From Subdoligranulum sp. CAG:314 (lineage in GTDB: Bacteria; Bacillota; Clostridia; Christensenellales; CAG-314), in contig FR900986.1 of the NCBI GenBank assembly GCA_000437915.1, positions 14,981 to 38,354 on the forward strand: a DNA stretch of 23,374 nucleotides, read 5' to 3'. This document shows positions 7,673 to 13,927 of this stretch, in pieces (position 1 is the stretch's first letter; each line of letters starts with the position of its first letter). The position numbers and the translations under genes were made by a program. The notes under the pieces are model-generated. The model saw nothing but the letters and a program-made list of their open reading frames with translations, did no database searches and was not told the origin of the DNA.

Positions 7673-8909
7673 TTATCCTCCCGACGCATTTGCTGTCCCC
7701 CGCCGTGCCGTTGACTATGTCCTCGGCAAAGGTCCGGCAGGTGGGAGAGCCGCACACGCCGCAGTCCAGACCGGGAAGGGCTTTGAGAATGGTCTCGATT
7801 TTAGACATCTTTTCCATGGCTTTAAGCACGTTTCCGTCCAGTTTGAAAACATCCTTTGTTTCCCATTTCCAGTTGTTTTTGTAAAACTCCTGCGGTTTGT
7901 CCACTTTGTCCGTCACGTTGTTTTTGTTGAGCAGCACCGTTTTGCGCAGCGTGTGAATCTTGCTTTTTGCGACAAAGGTGTTGGTGATGTTGAGCACGCC
8001 GCCCACGCACCCCGCCTGACATGCCCGCATTTCGACAAAATCTATGTCTTTCAGCTTTCCGTCCTCAAGCTCCTTCAACACGCCGACGACGCTTTCTATG
8101 CCGTCAACGGCAAGCTGCTTGGTGTTGGGTATGTTTGACGCTTCGCCGCCGCAGGTTGACCACGCTATGCCCATGTTGGACGCCTTGATGTCGTCGTCCG
8201 TTCTCACGTCCGCCACGTCCACAAGGTTAAGCTTTTTGCAGGTTTCGCCTATCGACAAAACGCCCGAAAGCTCTTTTATGTTGGAATAGTAGCCGCTTTT
8301 TATTTGCTGCACCTTTGCGGGGCAGGGCGAAAGATAAAACACGCCTATGTCCCCGTCGGGCAAACCGCTTTTTCCCCTTGCCTCCTCCCGCGCCAGCTTT
8401 GCAGCGACGCCCAGCGGAGGCAGAAAGTCGAGCAGATTGTCCGCAAGAGAATGATATCTCGAACAAATAAGCTCCACACAGGCGGGACACACGTTGGATA
8501 TGACGGGCGCCTCCTTGTAATCCTTCATGATAAACAGCTCTCTTTTGAGAAGGGAAAGTATGTCGGATGCGCGCGCCACCTCGAAAACATGGTCGAAGCC
8601 TATGTTTTTAAGCGAATTGAGTATCAGTTTTGCGTCGTAAATATGGGGAAACTGACCGTACATACAGCTTGGCAAAAGCGCAACGCGATAACTGTACCCG
8701 TTTAAAATATCATACGAGTCGTAACGCGCGGAAATCGCCCTGTTTGGACAGGACCTGATGCAGTTTCCGCAGCTTATGCACTTGTCGTAGTCAATCGAAG
8801 CCTTGCCGTTGCGCACCCTTATCGCCTGCACGGGGCATTTGCGCATGCAATTTATGCAGCCCTTGCATTTGTCGGCGTCCAACGTGACCGCCCTGAAAGT
8901 TTCTGCCAT
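7635..8909 (-). CDS. Putative sensory [FeFe]-hydrogenase homologue (group C-like) with C-terminal [4Fe-4S] domain
   Basis: The 424 residues comprise an N-terminal two-cluster ferredoxin domain (C15, C18, C21, C25; C44, C47, C50, C54), an H-cluster domain (about 75-310) and a C-terminal Fes-type [4Fe-4S] motif (C383, C386, C391, C408; LPGLDCGVCGSPTC). The four H-cluster ligands appear retained: C141 in SNVCPAC, C196 in LSPCPAK, and C297 and C301 in EMRACQAGCVGG. The position of the proton-transfer cysteine in catalytic enzymes is Val140, and the GGGQP end of the third motif is VGGVLN. These are features of the low-activity, presumably sensory group C proteins (HydS). HydS proteins often end in a PAS domain, which I do not see here. 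The ribosome site is weak; the start is chosen because the first cluster motif follows at once. It lies 24 bases after the RsbW-like gene. A sensor function is inferred. Confidence 0.85.
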   Translation of the reverse strand: MAETFRAVTLDADKCKGCINCMRKCPVQAIRVRNGKASIDYDKCISCGNCIRSCPNRAISARYDSYDILNGYSYRVALLPSCMYGQFPHIYDAKLILNSLKNIGFDHVFEVARASDILSLLKRELFIMKDYKEAPVISNVCPACVELICSRYHSLADNLLDFLPPLGVAAKLAREEARGKSGLPDGDIGVFYLSPCPAKVQQIKSGYYSNIKELSGVLSIGETCKKLNLVDVADVRTDDDIKASNMGIAWSTCGGEASNIPNTKQLAVDGIESVVGVLKELEDGKLKDIDFVEMRACQAGCVGGVLNITNTFVAKSKIHTLRKTVLLNKNNVTDKVDKPQEFYKNNWKWETKDVFKLDGNVLKAMEKMSKIETILKALPGLDCGVCGSPTCRTFAEDIVNGTAGDSKCVGRINESFRAGKNARL

Positions 8910-8933
8910 TTTCGCCCGCTTCGTCCGCCTGTG

Positions 8934-9353
8934 TCAAATGGCGAACTTCATGGTGATGGTGGTGCCTACGCCCACCGTCGACTGTATATCCATTTCGTCG
9001 GAATATTTTTTCATGTTGGGCAAGCCCATGCCCGCACCGAAGCCCAAATCACGGATTTCGCTCGATGCGGTGGAATAGCCCTCCTTCATTGCCAAAGGAA
9101 TGTTCTCTATCCCCTTGCCCGTATCTTTGAGAACGACCTTGATTTCCTTCGGTCCCACCGTCACGGTGGCCACTCCGCCGTCGGCGTGAATAACCATATT
9201 GATTTCGCCCTCGTACATGGCGATAATCACCTTCCTCACCGTTTCGTTCGGCAACCCCAGCTGTTTAAGTCTCGATTTGGTGGTCTGCGACGCGGAGCCG
9301 GCAAGCTCGAAATTGCCGCCGTCCACCTCGAAGTCCCAGACTAAATCGGTCAT
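8934..9353 (-). CDS. RsbW/SpoIIAB-like ATPase (anti-sigma-type Ser/Thr kinase fold)
   Basis: The 139-residue protein is a small HATPase_c domain of the anti-sigma-factor type. The N box is AMYEGEINMVIHADGG (45-60, with E48 and N52), the G1 box is KDTGKGIENI (76-85), the G2 box is GFGAGMGLPNM (104-114), and GVGTTITMKF closes the fold. Such proteins either bind a sigma factor or phosphorylate an antagonist on Ser/Thr. No STAS-domain antagonist or sigma-factor gene is visible nearby, so the partner is unknown. The frame stays open for about 100 codons upstream, but the ATG at 9353 overlaps the stop of the preceding DRTGG gene by 4 bases (ATGA) and the domain begins there, so I take that start. 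The next gene encodes the sensor-like hydrogenase, suggesting a sensor-to-switch pair. Confidence 0.85.
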   Translation of the reverse strand: MTDLVWDFEVDGGNFELAGSASQTTKSRLKQLGLPNETVRKVIIAMYEGEINMVIHADGGVATVTVGPKEIKVVLKDTGKGIENIPLAMKEGYSTASSEIRDLGFGAGMGLPNMKKYSDEMDIQSTVGVGTTITMKFAI

Positions 9354-9700
9354 CTGTCGTCTCCGTTCAACCCCATAGCGTACAGCTTGCCGCAAGCCGA
9401 ATACATCCTTTCGTCCGTGGAAAGCACCACTATGCCGTTTTCGCGGGCGATTTCCAGAATTTTTTCGTCGGGCTGCTTGCCTCTGACAAAGCAGATACAT
9501 TTCATATCCATCATCAGAGCCGTGCGCACCACCTGCGGATTTATCAGACCGGTGAGCAATATGCCCTGGTCCTTGACATAAGCCAAAACGTCCGACATCA
9601 TGTCGCTGCCGCAAGCCGAGGTGACCTCGGCGTTTAAAGCATCGTCGTCGCCGCACAGCACGCGGGCGCTTAAAACCTGCGAAATTTCCTTCAATGTCAT
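9350..9700 (-). CDS. Single-domain DRTGG protein (copy next to hydC)
   Basis: A 116-residue protein built on the same plan as the other DRTGG protein of the operon. It starts MTLKEISQVLSARVLCGDD, and the core ACGSDMMSDVLAYVKDQGILL replaces the DRTGG signature with SACGSDMMSD, followed by LTGLINPQVVRTALMMDMKC and IVVLSTDERMYSACGKLYAMG. The C-terminal part (residues 79-111) matches the other copy in layout (residues 78-104, IWLLGSDKPLYGTALAL). A ribosome site AAGGAAA lies upstream of the ATG. It is 13 bases after hydC and overlaps the RsbW-like gene by 4 bases. Function is unknown; the pairing of DRTGG with an anti-sigma-like ATPase in a hydrogenase operon suggests ligand-dependent regulation (inference). 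Confidence 0.75.
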   Translation of the reverse strand: MTLKEISQVLSARVLCGDDDALNAEVTSACGSDMMSDVLAYVKDQGILLTGLINPQVVRTALMMDMKCICFVRGKQPDEKILEIARENGIVVLSTDERMYSACGKLYAMGLNGDDR

Positions 9701-9713
9701 TTTCGGGTTTTCC

Positions 9714-10211
9714 TTATTTGTTTCTGTATGTATTGATAATGCCTTCGACGTCGGCTACGGTCACTTTGCCGTAAACCTCCTCGTTGACCGTGAGAACGGG
9801 AGCCAAACCGCAGCAGCCGATGCAGCGGGTAGCCTGAATGGAAAATCTGCCGTCGGGAGTGATTTCGCCTTCCTTGACGCCGAGCAGGCTCTTGAGCTTG
9901 TCCATGACCTCGCCGCTCGATTTGACGTAACACGCCGTGCCCAAACAAACGCTGACGTTGTACTGTCCTTTCGGATAAAGCGAAAACTGAGCGTAAAAGG
10001 TCGCAACGCCGTAAATTTCTTCCATGGAAGTGTCGAGACCCTCGGCTATGCGCTGCATGACCTCGTAAGGCAGATAGCCGTAAATGTCCTGCGCCTGTTG
10101 CAGCACGGGCATAACCGCTCCGGGCACCTTTTTGTGCTTGGCGATGACTTCGGCAAGTTTCTTTGCCTGCTGCTCTGTTTCCTGAAAAGGAATCTGACAA
10201 ATTTTACTCAT
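9714..10211 (-). CDS. hydC: Hydrogenase subunit HydC (NuoE-like [2Fe-2S] protein)
   Basis: HydC (HndA) is the 165-residue NuoE-like electron-transfer subunit that pairs with HydB in NAD-linked [FeFe]-hydrogenases. It has the N-terminal helical bundle (residues 1-75, including PVLQQAQDIYGYLP and YGVATFYAQFSLYP) and a thioredoxin-like [2Fe-2S] domain with C89 and C94 in VCLGTACYV and C130 and C134 in TRCIGCCGLAPV. This spacing fits the NuoE family, and length is normal. The ATG at 10211 has a strong GAGGAG site. It is the first gene of the operon, about 60 bases downstream of the predicted transcription start, and is separated from hydB by seven genes, an arrangement in which the regulatory-looking genes are embedded between structural subunits. 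Confidence 0.95.
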   Translation of the reverse strand: MSKICQIPFQETEQQAKKLAEVIAKHKKVPGAVMPVLQQAQDIYGYLPYEVMQRIAEGLDTSMEEIYGVATFYAQFSLYPKGQYNVSVCLGTACYVKSSGEVMDKLKSLLGVKEGEITPDGRFSIQATRCIGCCGLAPVLTVNEEVYGKVTVADVEGIINTYRNK

Positions 10212-10567
10212 TTTGTTCTCCTCTGGTAAATTTTTTCTATTTTGTCGTTTTGAGTTCGGACAAACGCCCGTTCAAGCAAGATTATCGCATTTTCATACAT
10301 TTTTGTCAACGCTAAAATATATTTTTTTTCCTTAAACCGAAAGTATTTTATGAACAATATTCAGTTTGTGGAGGAAAAAATATACCCTATTAAATTAGTA
10401 TGTATTGAAATACGTAATTTTTCCGCGTTCCGCGACGCCGCCGCGCCCAAAGCCGACAATTCATAATAATAGGCTTTGATGAATAATAACACATTTTTCG
10501 AGCGCGCGAATTGGTAAATTAAGGAAGTTTCGCACTGCCTGCCGCAAACGGAGTTACGTCAGGCGGT
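10212..10567. other. 356-base intergenic region upstream of hydC
   Basis: Besides the hydC promoter, this A/T-rich stretch holds an 18-base imperfect palindrome at 10399-10416 (one mismatched pair) about 90 bases upstream of the -35, and a hairpin at 10534-10567 (7 of 8 arm pairs, 18-base loop) directly after the stop of the SPOR-domain gene. The hairpin lacks a T run, so it is a poor terminator candidate. I see no coding sequence or recognisable RNA gene here. Confidence 0.5.
10281..10309 (-). promoter_or_regulatory. Consensus sigma-A promoter of the hydrogenase operon
   Basis: On the minus strand -35 TTGACA (10304-10309), a 17-base spacer and -10 GATAAT (10281-10286) match the housekeeping consensus at 11 of 12 positions. 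An A/T-rich tract directly upstream (10312-10329) could act as an UP element. The leader is about 62 bases long. The octamer CTTGCTTG (10273-10280) follows the -10 and resembles the shared sequence in the marR promoter. No clear Rex operator was found. Confidence 0.85.
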
Positions 10568-11347
10568 TTACTCCTCCCCGCCGTAGTAGGAGTACAGCCT
10601 CTCGCAAACAAGCAGCATATCGAAACAGGCTGGTTTCACGTCCGAGCCGTCCAGCGTGCCGCCTTTGAGCTGACTTGCCACGGTTTTCTGCTCCAACAGA
10701 AAATCCTGCATTTTGTGCAGCGCCGTGTCCTTTGCCTCGTCGTCCACAAGCTTTGTCAGCTTTTCGTAATAAGCCTCTATGTCGTTGAGGGTATTGTCCA
10801 TCATCTGCATGATTTCGCTGCCGCTTATCGAATCCATGTCATAGTCGAGACTTGCGGCAAGCAAAAGCTCCAAAAACGCGGTAAAGCTGTTGGCAAGCTC
10901 TTTGAGAAACAGCGTTTTGCCGTCCGAAAAATCTATTTTTGTCTTTTTGAACTCGAACACGTACATCTTGCCGTTGAGGTCGGAGTCGAGCATCTTTTGC
11001 GCGACGCTCTGCGCATCCTCCTTGGACAGATAAACCGACGCGAACACCCTGTAGCTTCCGTCGTAAAAGATACCTCCCGCTCCGCCGCGTTTTTTGATTG
11101 TGGACGCGAAATACAGCGCCGTGGACTCCGAAGCGTAGCTGCCAACCTCTACGGCGTAGTATTTTTTCGCCACAAGCGTGATTTTGGACGATTTGTGCAG
11201 GTTGGTATACAGCAGAACGCCTACAAGCAGGCAAATGAGCGCAACGGCAATAAACCGCATGGTTTCGTAGCGGGTTCGCTTTTTCACGTTGTTCCGTTTT
11301 TTCCTCGCGTAGGAATATGCCGAATAGTCGTAAACCTTTCTCTGCAT
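10568..11347 (-). CDS. SPOR-domain membrane protein, function unknown
   Basis: The 259-residue protein has a very basic cytoplasmic N-terminus (residues 1-29, with runs of K and R), one membrane helix (about 31-48, FIAVALICLLVGVLLY) and an extracytoplasmic SPOR domain (about 62-125, beginning KKYYAVEVGSYASESTALYF). A mostly helical, acidic C-terminal region of about 130 residues follows. SPOR domains bind denuded peptidoglycan at division sites or in sporulation septa. A role at the cell envelope or in sporulation is plausible, but I do not recognise the specific family. The start is uncertain: no good ribosome site precedes the ATG at 11347, an in-frame TTG lies 10 codons upstream, and an in-frame GTG about 20 codons downstream has a better placed AGGA. 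It follows comEB after a terminator, so it should have its own promoter, which I could not place convincingly. Confidence 0.75.
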   Translation of the reverse strand: MQRKVYDYSAYSYARKKRNNVKKRTRYETMRFIAVALICLLVGVLLYTNLHKSSKITLVAKKYYAVEVGSYASESTALYFASTIKKRGGAGGIFYDGSYRVFASVYLSKEDAQSVAQKMLDSDLNGKMYVFEFKKTKIDFSDGKTLFLKELANSFTAFLELLLAASLDYDMDSISGSEIMQMMDNTLNDIEAYYEKLTKLVDDEAKDTALHKMQDFLLEQKTVASQLKGGTLDGSDVKPACFDMLLVCERLYSYYGGEE

Positions 11348-11382
11348 AATACAACTTATGCCGCGTTTTTTCCGCAAATAAC

Positions 11383-11407
11383 AAAAGGGCGCAAAAAACG
11401 CCCTTTT
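11383..11407 (-). terminator. Intrinsic terminator of comEB
   Basis: A 9-bp stem (AAAAGGGCG paired with CGCCCTTTT) with a 7-base loop lies 14 bases after the comEB stop. On the minus strand the right arm ends in TTTT followed by GTTATTT. Confidence 0.8.
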
Positions 11408-11420
11408 TTGTGCAGCCGAT

Positions 11421-11885
11421 TCACTTGTCGCCGACGCTTGCTTCCACCCTCTCTATCTGCACTCCCGCCTCCTTGAACAGAGACAGAGCAAATTCGTCCG
11501 GATATCCTTCGGCGAAAACCACGCGGATTATGCCCGCGTTTATGATTATCTTGGCGCAGATGACGCACGGTTGGTGCGTGCAGTAAAGCGTTGCGCCGGA
11601 CAACGCGACTCCTATGCGCGCCGCCTGTATGACTGCGTTTTGCTCCGCGTGCACCGCGTAGCAAAGCTCCTGCCTTGTGCCCGACGGAATGTTAAGCCTG
11701 CGTCTCAAACACTCTCCCCTTTCCTTGCAGCTCGTTACGTTTCCCGGCGCGCCGTTGTAGCCCGTCGTAAGAATGCGCTTGTCTCTGACTATTACCGCGC
11801 CGATTTGTCTGTTTTCCTGAAAGCAGCTCGACCACCCCGCAACCGTGTAGGCAAGCTCCATAAATCTTTTGTCCCACTTGTCCAT
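11421..11885 (-). CDS. comEB: dCMP deaminase (ComEB-like)
   Basis: The enzyme deaminates dCMP to dUMP, feeding thymidylate synthesis. The 154-residue sequence is a complete zinc-dependent deaminase: MDKWDKRFMELAYTVAGWSS at the N-terminus, QIGAVIVRDKRILTTGYNG (27-45), the catalytic H79-A-E81 in YAVHAEQNAV, and the zinc cysteines C106 and C109 in HQPCVICAK. The remaining conserved region, with C53 and C59 in VTSCKERGEC, fits the extra zinc site of dCMP deaminases, separating it from cytidine deaminases. The start agrees with the usual KWDKRF N-terminus. There is no Shine-Dalgarno sequence: the predicted -10 ends only six bases before the ATG, so the mRNA is likely leaderless. It has its own promoter and terminator and is a single-gene unit. 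Confidence 0.93.
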   Translation of the reverse strand: MDKWDKRFMELAYTVAGWSSCFQENRQIGAVIVRDKRILTTGYNGAPGNVTSCKERGECLRRRLNIPSGTRQELCYAVHAEQNAVIQAARIGVALSGATLYCTHQPCVICAKIIINAGIIRVVFAEGYPDEFALSLFKEAGVQIERVEASVGDK

Positions 11886-11891
11886 AAAATT

Positions 11892-11920
11892 ATTTTAGCA
11901 CAAACTTCAAGCGCGGTCAA
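11892..11920 (-). promoter_or_regulatory. Promoter of comEB, placed for a leaderless mRNA
   Basis: On the minus strand -35 TTGACC (11915-11920), 17 bases, then -10 TAAAAT (11892-11897). The comEB ATG begins at 11885, leaving six bases after the -10, so transcription should begin at or next to the A of the start codon. Confidence 0.75.
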
Positions 11921-11924
11921 ACGC

Positions 11925-11960
11925 AAAAAACAAAGCTCCCGAAAAGGAGCTTTGTTTTTT
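11925..11960 (-). terminator. Intrinsic terminator after the LRR lipoprotein genes
   Basis: A 15-bp perfect stem (AAAAAACAAAGCTCC and its complement GGAGCTTTGTTTTTT) encloses a 6-base loop, with T runs in both directions. It lies 17 bases after the stop of the 644-residue lipoprotein gene and just upstream of the comEB promoter. Confidence 0.88.
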
Positions 11961-11977
11961 GTCTTGTTTGTTATCGT

Positions 11978-13912
11978 TCAGTTTGAAGAAGCTTCCTGCA
12001 CGTAATCGGCATACGAAGCCCAGCTCGCAGCCGATTTGTAAACGTCCGCCCTGCCCTGCGGCACGTACAGCGCGGGGATTGTTCCCTGCCCGTAAGCCGT
12101 AAAGATGTTGGTGCCCATTTCGCAAGGCGTGTCGCCGAGAAAATACACGCTTTCAAGTCCGTGTCCCCAAAAAACGTTTATATCTATTTTCGTGACGGTG
12201 GACGGAATGGAAATCGTCTTTATCTGCGGGCAATACTGAAACGCGTTGGCGCCAATCACTTCAAGCCCTTCGTTGAGCGTGACGGAAGCCAAAGCCGAGT
12301 TGTTTCCGAAGGCCGTGCTCAAAACGGTCTTTAAGTCCGACGGCGCAACGAAAGCGGTCAGAGCGCAGTTCTGAAAAGCGTTCATGCCTATGGTGTTTAC
12401 CGCGTCGGGCAAGCTGACGCCGGCAAGCATCGAACAGCCCTTGAATGCGGAATCCGAAACAGAGGTTATCCCCGTTTTCGAAAGGTCGACATAAGTAAGT
12501 CCCGCGCAGCCGTTGAAAGCCTGAGCTCCGATAAAAACAACCGTTTCGGGAAATTCGACGGAGGTCATCATGGCGCAGCCGTCGAAAGCGCCGCCCGCTA
12601 TTCCTCTCGTCCCGTCCTTTAAAACCACGTCGCTCATGTTCAACGCGTTGAAGCCTATCGCATAGCTTTTCCAATAATACACGTTGCCCTCCGCTTGCAG
12701 ACCGTTTCGCAAGGGCGTGTTGTCGAATACGGACAAACCCATTCCGTTCAGCGCGCCTTCAAACTCTACGCTTTTCAAAGACGTGCAGCCCGAAAAGACA
12801 TAATTTCCCACAGACGTGACGGAAGCGGGAATTGTTATTTGTTCGAGAGCGACGCAGCTTCTGAACGCGTTGTCGGGAAGAAACGCGAGCGTATCGGGCA
12901 AAACGACGCTTTCAAGCGACGTCGTAGAGTTGTAGGCGGGCTGAAACTCGCCGTTGCTCATGACGTAATTGTCGGGAAGCTCCACGTGTTTCAAAGCGGG
13001 GCTTTTGAAAATCCCAGACACTGCGCCCTTCAAACCCTCCGGCAAGACAAAGCGTTCAACCGAGTCGCTGATCCCGAACACCCAGCCGCCCAACACTGCC
13101 AGACCGTCGCCGTCGGTGTTGTACTTCATAACGTCGAGTATTTTTGAACCTGCAAAGGAGCCGCCCATATAATCAACGCTGTCGGGCACGTTGAGCGAAA
13201 TCAGGGAATTGCAGGAAATGAAATTGCCGTTGAGCTTTTTCAGCGTATAAGGCAGCCTGACGGCCTGCAAGGAATAATCGTTGTTGAAGCTGCCCTCCGC
13301 AAGCTCCGTCACGGGCTTGCCCTCTTTATAAGCGGGCACCACAAGCTCTTTCACGGACCAAAAAGCGTTTCCGTCAGGCTCGGAGACCTGCCACTCCTTC
13401 CCGTCGTTGATTGCGGTGAAAACCAAATCCGAAGTATAGGCATAGCCGCAGTCGGCACACTCGTGCTCATGCCCCGCCTCCGTTTTGTAGGCGTGCTCTT
13501 TTAAAGGAATCCGTTCCTTTCCGCAAACCATGCACTTTACGCCTTCGGCGCAATCGGGCGCTTGGGGGTAAACATGGTTAAAGGGCTGCAAGGTTATTTC
13601 ATCCTTAAAATCGCAGCGGCTGCATTTCATCGTCATTGTTCCGCCCGTTTCGCACAGAGGTCTTTCCGTGATTTGTTCGGGAATCAGGTCGTGTCCAAGC
13701 GCGGGGACGGTCACGACCTCTGTGTGTCCGCAGCCTTCGACCGTGCAGACGCGCCGCTTGCTCCCCGACTCCGTGCAGGTGGCCTCTTTCGTCACCTCCC
13801 ACTCGCCGTCGGAAAAGACGTGCGCCTTCGCGCCGCACGCCGCCAACGCAAGCGTAGTCAACAGAAAAAGGAATACTACAACCGTCAACAGTTTTTGCCT
13901 TTTGAATTTCAT
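11978..13912 (-). CDS. BspA-like leucine-rich-repeat surface lipoprotein (644 aa)
   Basis: The protein has a lipoprotein signal peptide (basic MKFKRQK, hydrophobic stretch, lipobox LAAC with acceptor C26). Residues about 30-165 hold cysteine-rich repeats of the type ATCTESGSKRRVC, VPALGHDL, KCSRCDFKDE and CADCGYAY, common at the N-terminus of secreted clostridial repeat proteins. The rest is an array of LRR_5 (BspA-type) repeats, e.g. ALEQITIPASVTSVGNYVFS and MMTSVEFPETVVFIGAQAFN, with a typical capping end (ALYVPQGRADVYKSAASWAS). BspA-type proteins are often surface adhesins or ligand binders; the target is unknown. There is no LPXTG motif, so anchoring is by lipid. A GGAGG site precedes the ATG. 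It lies 15 bases after the 1158-residue lipoprotein gene and shares its promoter and terminator. Confidence 0.9.
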   Translation of the reverse strand: MKFKRQKLLTVVVFLFLLTTLALAACGAKAHVFSDGEWEVTKEATCTESGSKRRVCTVEGCGHTEVVTVPALGHDLIPEQITERPLCETGGTMTMKCSRCDFKDEITLQPFNHVYPQAPDCAEGVKCMVCGKERIPLKEHAYKTEAGHEHECADCGYAYTSDLVFTAINDGKEWQVSEPDGNAFWSVKELVVPAYKEGKPVTELAEGSFNNDYSLQAVRLPYTLKKLNGNFISCNSLISLNVPDSVDYMGGSFAGSKILDVMKYNTDGDGLAVLGGWVFGISDSVERFVLPEGLKGAVSGIFKSPALKHVELPDNYVMSNGEFQPAYNSTTSLESVVLPDTLAFLPDNAFRSCVALEQITIPASVTSVGNYVFSGCTSLKSVEFEGALNGMGLSVFDNTPLRNGLQAEGNVYYWKSYAIGFNALNMSDVVLKDGTRGIAGGAFDGCAMMTSVEFPETVVFIGAQAFNGCAGLTYVDLSKTGITSVSDSAFKGCSMLAGVSLPDAVNTIGMNAFQNCALTAFVAPSDLKTVLSTAFGNNSALASVTLNEGLEVIGANAFQYCPQIKTISIPSTVTKIDINVFWGHGLESVYFLGDTPCEMGTNIFTAYGQGTIPALYVPQGRADVYKSAASWASYADYVQEASSN

Positions 13913-13927
13913 ATTTTTAACCTCCGT

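Noticed and set aside
9354..9656. N-terminal extension of the RsbW-like protein by about 100 codons
   Set aside because: The extension overlaps the DRTGG gene in another frame, is Arg-rich, and the 4-base ATGA overlap gives a better start.
10310..10400. Possible Rex (NADH-sensing) operator near the hydC promoter, TTGTTCATAAAATA
   Set aside because: Only one half resembles TTGTTA and the inverted half is missing.
10534..10567. Hairpin just after the SPOR-domain gene as its terminator
   Set aside because: The loop is 18 bases, the stem has a mismatch and there is no T run, so the evidence is too weak for a terminator call.
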